Positions 42,907-46,072 of a stretch of DNA of 46,072 nucleotides are shown piece by piece. Source of the stretch: an uncultured Bacillota bacterium (GTDB lineage: Bacteria > Bacillota > Clostridia > Peptostreptococcales > Anaerovoracaceae); assembly GCA_927441425.1 (NCBI GenBank), contig CAKMKG010000049.1, positions 1-46,072 on the forward strand, given 5' to 3'. A program made the translations under genes and the position numbers. The notes below the pieces were generated by a model. It did not search any database, was not told the origin of the DNA, and saw nothing but the letters and a program-made list of their open reading frames with translations. Positions within the stretch are counted from its first letter, which is position 1. Every line of letters begins with the position of its first letter.

Positions 42907-42933
42907 AGGCTATCTCAATACGCGAGATAGCCT
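42907..42933 (-). terminator. Terminator of the P4 unit
   Basis: AGGCTATCTC / GAGATAGCCT with a 7-nt loop, then T-rich on the minus strand. The arm resembles the P3 terminator arm. Confidence 0.85.
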
Positions 42934-42952
42934 CCTCAACTCAAATCCAGAT

Positions 42953-43561
42953 CTACGAGTTATATATGAAACCCCCATGCTCTATATAATCATTCAACGT
43001 TTTTAAATAGAATAATTTTACAATATGGATATGTTGAAAAATATTATTTTCAGTTTCTGTCAACTTCTTATACGCAAGTGCAAAGGTTTTACAAGCATCC
43101 ATTGGAACAGTAAAATGTTTCGTTCGTATTCTTATATTTCTTACAATGTCGCCTGCAGCCTTATGTTCTCCTTCGATCTCATTTATTCGTTCTAATAATT
43201 GTTTTCTATTTTCATTCGTCTTGGTGCCTTCGTATAGCATAATTGCCGGAAAAATCAGTTCTTCTTCCTTCACAATGTGATTTTCAAGCTCAATTTTAAG
43301 ATCATTGAACAATAAATAAATTTCAATTAATTCCAGATGATTTTTACCATGCGTTCGAAGAATGCTAAAAAGTAATTGCCCAATCTTCGGAAATTCATGT
43401 TTTATATAGGCATGGTGCGTATAAATCATATGATTCATGATTTTATGGGGAGTCTCTCTTAACCAGTCGATATATCCCTCATTTTCTTTGCTGCCATTTT
43501 TATATCTTTGGCCAAGGGTTTTGATATTCTCTGGCTCTTGTAACTTAATCGCAACAACCAT
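42953..43561 (-). CDS. RIC-like hemerythrin-domain protein
   Basis: 202 residues, a four-helix hemerythrin-type protein. Iron-ligand candidates are His49/50 (YTHHAY), His75 (HGKNHLE), His95 and Glu99 (ENHIVKEE), His133 (EGEH) and His177 (FQHIHI). In di-iron RIC (ScdA/YtfE) proteins, the last His is followed four residues later by Glu; here that position is Val181. The N-terminal RIC domain is also short or absent. Repair of damaged Fe-S centres is the usual role of the family; activity here is doubtful. AAAGGAG precedes the ATG. Confidence 0.75.
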   Translation of the reverse strand: MVVAIKLQEPENIKTLGQRYKNGSKENEGYIDWLRETPHKIMNHMIYTHHAYIKHEFPKIGQLLFSILRTHGKNHLELIEIYLLFNDLKIELENHIVKEEELIFPAIMLYEGTKTNENRKQLLERINEIEGEHKAAGDIVRNIRIRTKHFTVPMDACKTFALAYKKLTETENNIFQHIHIVKLFYLKTLNDYIEHGGFIYNS

Positions 43562-43591
43562 AACCGTTCTCCTTTACTTCGATTTGTTATC

Positions 43592-44053
43592 TTATGGTTT
43601 CCTAATCTCTTTTGATATATTTTCCGAGGTTTCTCTGATATCATTTAGGATTTTTTCGTGCCCGCCCATAACCTCTTTTTTAATATCGTCCATCTTTACG
43701 TTTGCATCTTTATTTACATTACGTACTTCCTGTGCATAACGTTCAACTAGATCTACCATTATCTCTTCCTTCTTTTGTGTATCTTTATTCAATTGCTCAA
43801 GGGTTTCTCTGCCCCAGCGCCCTTCCTTTGGCAGACTCTCAATGAACTTAATGCAATCGTCTTCCTTTAGGCTTTCAATGTATTCAACAAAGACGGCGAG
43901 TTTTTCATATTTCTTGATTGAAAACAACACTGCATCAAGTTGATTATTTTTGAGGATAAAGAGCTTATCTAAACTTTCTGCCTTTTCCCTGCAAGCTTTA
44001 TAATTCTTAATCATTTCTGAGTTTGAGACTAAAGCTAATTTTGGAATATTCAT
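43592..44053 (-). CDS. Phd/YefM-like protein with C-terminal helical tail, orphan 2
   Basis: 153 residues. The first 65 match orphan 1 (MNIPKLALVSNSEMIKNYKA, LDKLFILKNNQLDAVLFSIKKYEKLA). The C-terminal 80 residues are a charged coiled coil (NKDTQKKEEIMVDLVERYAQEVRNVNK, then MDDIKKEVM). GGGGG precedes the ATG. It lies between the transglycosylase-like gene and the hemerythrin in the P4 unit; no toxin is adjacent. Confidence 0.7.
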   Translation of the reverse strand: MNIPKLALVSNSEMIKNYKACREKAESLDKLFILKNNQLDAVLFSIKKYEKLAVFVEYIESLKEDDCIKFIESLPKEGRWGRETLEQLNKDTQKKEEIMVDLVERYAQEVRNVNKDANVKMDDIKKEVMGGHEKILNDIRETSENISKEIRKP

Positions 44054-44118
44054 ATGATTTCCCCCTAACATTTTTAACTACGAATTCATGCGCCAGATCA
44101 TTGCCTTGTAAATGGATC

Positions 44119-44607
44119 TCATTCAATAACTGAGGCTACATCTAGACTTTGTTCAAGATAGAATTTATACTCAGCAACTGCTTGAACATAATCATTAAGA
44201 TCATACGACTCCGTATGTTTCATAAATGCCCTGCAGCCTTCGATACCTCTTAGTCTTGCTATTAGTATTAGATCAAAAACAAACTCATCAGGATATCCTT
44301 GTTTAGCCCAGTAGCCTCTATAATAGACTAAAGTTTCTATATCTGATTTAATGTTGCCAAGCTTAAGATTTCCAAAACCTTCAACTTCATAAATTGACAG
44401 AATCAGCTCATATGGAAATTCGTTTCCCTCACAAAGTTTCCAAATATAATGCTGTGTGCTTTCTGAGATAGGCATCTCATAAATTGGCCTTTCATTCGGA
44501 ACAGAAACAATTGCTTCCGCATCGTTAACGATGAGAGAGAAAATTATCACTATAATTATAATTGGGATAAAAAGTTTATATTGAATCAGTCCGTTTGAAA
44601 TATACAT
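44119..44607 (-). CDS. Lytic-transglycosylase-like membrane-anchored protein, probably degenerate
   Basis: 162 residues: an N-terminal signal/anchor (about 9-30) and an alpha-helical domain where HYIWKLCEGNEFPYELILSI-YEVEGF imitates the start of lysozyme-like transglycosylases (catalytic Glu normally in the V-E-S motif; here VEG). The rest (ETLVYYRGYWAKQGYPD, FMKHTESYDLNDYVQAV) is helical. It may bind peptidoglycan rather than cut it. Start after AAGGTG; 37 nt from the P4 start site. Confidence 0.6.
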   Translation of the reverse strand: MYISNGLIQYKLFIPIIIIVIIFSLIVNDAEAIVSVPNERPIYEMPISESTQHYIWKLCEGNEFPYELILSIYEVEGFGNLKLGNIKSDIETLVYYRGYWAKQGYPDEFVFDLILIARLRGIEGCRAFMKHTESYDLNDYVQAVAEYKFYLEQSLDVASVIE

Positions 44608-44650
44608 TTTTTCACCTTCATCTATTACGAAAAATCTTTAATATAACTGT

Positions 44651-44679
44651 ATACTATTCTAAATATAATAATATGTCAA
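44651..44679 (-). promoter_or_regulatory. Promoter P4 of the conserved promoter family
   Basis: Minus strand TTGACA (44674-44679), a 17-bp spacer ending TAGAA and TAGTAT (44651-44656). About 80 bp upstream are over 90% A+T. Drives the transglycosylase-like, Phd-like orphan 2 and hemerythrin genes. Confidence 0.8.
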
Positions 44680-44812
44680 TGTTTTATTAGTATTATTATA
44701 TTATTATTTATTGTAATTATTGTTTATATTTTATATATAATAAATACAAGTAACATACTATACCTTTTTGTGATCATGATCGTTCGAAATTAGCATAGAT
44801 CCTCAATAGAGA

Positions 44813-44868
44813 AAGCCCCGCCGGCGAGCCTTGACTCTGCCTGCGGAGCTTTGACTATGGATTCGCTT
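44813..44868 (-). terminator. GC-rich hairpin behind the repeat protein
   Basis: On the minus strand AAAGCTCCGC pairs with GCGGGGCTTT around a 21-nt loop. It lies about 20 nt past the stop and probably ends the repeat-protein transcript; U run is weak. Confidence 0.55.
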
Positions 44869-44871
44869 TAT

Positions 44872-46072
44872 TTAAATTGCGTCAACAACAGCCTGAATCT
44901 CTCCCACTGTATCGACATCTACTGCTACAAGGGCATCTACCGCAGCATTTACTGCGACTAAGTTACCTGCAACCACTCCGGTTACTCCTGCAGCAGTATA
45001 ATCTGCTACAGTCGGTGCCGGATTCGTATTCAGTGTCGCATAGGCCTCAATTAAGTCAATGGCAATGATCGCCAATACTCCGTCAACAACAGCCTGAATC
45101 TCTCCTGCGGTATCGACATCTACTGCCAGAAGGGCATCTATCGCAGCATTTACTGCGGCTAAGTTACCTGCAACCACTCCGGTTACTCCTGCAGCAGCAT
45201 AATCTGCTACAGTCGGTGCTGGATTCGTATTCAGTGTTGCATAAGCTTCAATTAAGTCGATTGCAGCTATCAATCCGTCAACAATAGCCTGAATCTCAAC
45301 TGCTGTATCGACATCTACTGCTAGAAGATCATCTATTGCAGCATTTATTGCGGCTAAGTTATCTGCAACCACTCCGGTTACTCCTGCAGCAGTATAGTCT
45401 GCTAGGGCCGGTGCCGGATTTGTATTATTTGTCGCATAAGCTTCAATCAAATCGATTGCTACAACTCCGTCAACAACAGTCTGAATCTCTCCTGCTGTAT
45501 CGACATCTACTGCTACAAGGGCATCTACCGCAGCATTTATTGCGGCTAAGTTATCTGCAACCACTCCGGTTACTCCTGCAGCAGTATAATCTGCTACAGT
45601 CGGTGCTGGATTCGTATTCAGTGTCGCATAAGCTTCAATCAAGTCAATGGCAATGATCATCGCAACTCCATCTACAACCGCCTGAATCTCTCCTGCGGTA
45701 TCGACATCCACTGCTACAAGGGCATCCACCGCAGCATTTATTGCGGCCAAGTTACCTGCAACCACTCCGGTTACTCCTGCAGTAGCATAATTTTCCACTG
45801 TTGGCGCCGGATTCGTATTCAGTGTTGCATAAGCTTCAATTATGTCAATTGCAGCTATCACTACTCCGTCAACAATAGCCTGAATCTCTCCTGCTGTATC
45901 GACATCTACTGCTACAAGGGCATCTACCGCAGCATTTACTGCAGCTAAGTTACCTGCAACCACTCCGGTTACTCCTGCAGCAGTATAATCTGCTACAGTC
46001 GGTGCTGGATTCGTATTCAGTGTCGCATAAGCTTCAATCAAGTCAATGGCAATGATCATCGCAACTCCATCT
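44872..46072 (-). CDS. Tandem-repeat surface-type protein, 5' part outside the window
   Basis: At least 395 residues, made only of six near-identical units of 64-67 residues. Each unit runs IDLIEAYATLNTNPAPTV, ADYTAAGVTGVVAGNLAAV, NAAVDALVAVDVDTAGEIQ, and VVDG. Landmark GATTCGTATT recurs at 45021, 45222, 45609, 45810 and 46008, with a variant GATTTGTATT at 45417 (spacings 201, 195, 192, 201, 198 bp). Repeats of this TAAGVTGV-x-x-x-NLAAVNAAV type occur in large bacterial surface adhesins. The reading frame continues past the window end, so the start, signal peptide and anchor are unknown. It ends with a partial unit (GEIQAVVDAI). Confidence 0.8.
   Translation of the reverse strand, partial: DGVAMIIAIDLIEAYATLNTNPAPTVADYTAAGVTGVVAGNLAAVNAAVDALVAVDVDTAGEIQAIVDGVVIAAIDIIEAYATLNTNPAPTVENYATAGVTGVVAGNLAAINAAVDALVAVDVDTAGEIQAVVDGVAMIIAIDLIEAYATLNTNPAPTVADYTAAGVTGVVADNLAAINAAVDALVAVDVDTAGEIQTVVDGVVAIDLIEAYATNNTNPAPALADYTAAGVTGVVADNLAAINAAIDDLLAVDVDTAVEIQAIVDGLIAAIDLIEAYATLNTNPAPTVADYAAAGVTGVVAGNLAAVNAAIDALLAVDVDTAGEIQAVVDGVLAIIAIDLIEAYATLNTNPAPTVADYTAAGVTGVVAGNLVAVNAAVDALVAVDVDTVGEIQAVVDAI
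45021..46072 (-). repeat. Six tandem 192-201 bp coding repeats
   Basis: Direct repeats of 192-201 bp, highly similar in DNA, always in multiples of three. Such arrays are prone to copy-number change by slippage or recombination. Strands of similar sequence could also collapse in assembly. Confidence 0.8.

Overview
ORGANISM. The window looks like a chromosomal piece of an anaerobic, low-to-medium GC Firmicute of the class Clostridia. Evidence: strong AGGAGG-type ribosome binding sites, TTG/GTG starts, sigma-A promoters of the TTGACA-N17-TATAAT type, S-layer homology (SLH) surface proteins, a class D-like sortase with an LPxTG-type substrate, a radical SAM/SPASM enzyme, bactofilin and clostridial-type small amidase-like proteins. 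No genus can be assigned by eye. LAYOUT. (1) 1-2.8 kb, minus strand: a two-gene membrane/zinc-ribbon operon plus an untracked 50-codon gene. (2) 2.9-4.3 kb: a radical SAM/SPASM enzyme. (3) 4.35-9.5 kb: an AT-rich, island-like stretch starting at a tRNA-Lys(CTT) gene that is broken in its T-loop by a hairpin-rich repeat. Three further repeat copies follow, with a transmembrane coiled-coil/bactofilin/glucosaminidase operon, several tiny membrane proteins, a PIN/NYN-like nuclease and a small SLH protein. (4) 9.5-15.6 kb: a 1335-residue SLH protein with a 339-codon internal duplication, its small operon partner, and a divergent HTH regulator across an intergenic region holding two inverted repeats. 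(5) 15.7-22.7 kb: FAH-family enzyme, a membrane PP2C-like pseudophosphatase, a RocB-like M20 peptidase, a helical protein, a nucleoid-associated protein and an S41 peptidase. (6) 22.7-31.4 kb: a complete cellobiose/beta-glucoside module with ABC importer, LacI regulator, GH94 phosphorylase and GH1 beta-glucosidase. (7) 31.5-35.8 kb: an ice-binding-fold LPxTG-type surface protein, its sortase, a small membrane protein, a YggT fragment and two tandem amidase-like pseudoenzymes. (8) 35.8-41.7 kb, minus strand: a seven-gene run ending in a mannose-glycan cassette (GH130, nucleotidyltransferase, GT4, alpha/alpha-toroid protein, ManA). (9) 41.9-44.6 kb: YggT, two Phd-like antitoxin paralogues without toxins, a RIC-like hemerythrin and a lytic-transglycosylase-like protein. 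(10) 44.9 kb to the end: part of a protein built of 64-67-residue repeats. HOW IT WORKS TOGETHER. Much of the window concerns the cell envelope (SLH proteins, sortase substrate, bactofilin-linked hydrolase, amidase-like proteins, mannose glycan) and beta-glucan sugar uptake. The most notable signal is a nearly identical promoter (TTGACA-N17-TAGTAT/TATCAT with a conserved spacer, preceded by 60-100 bp of almost pure A+T) found four times, on both strands, in front of regions 7, 8 and both operons of region 9. Paralogous genes are shared between these units, so they look like one co-regulated, duplicated envelope/stress regulon. The second notable signal is the hairpin-rich repeat family fused to tRNA-Lys fragments.
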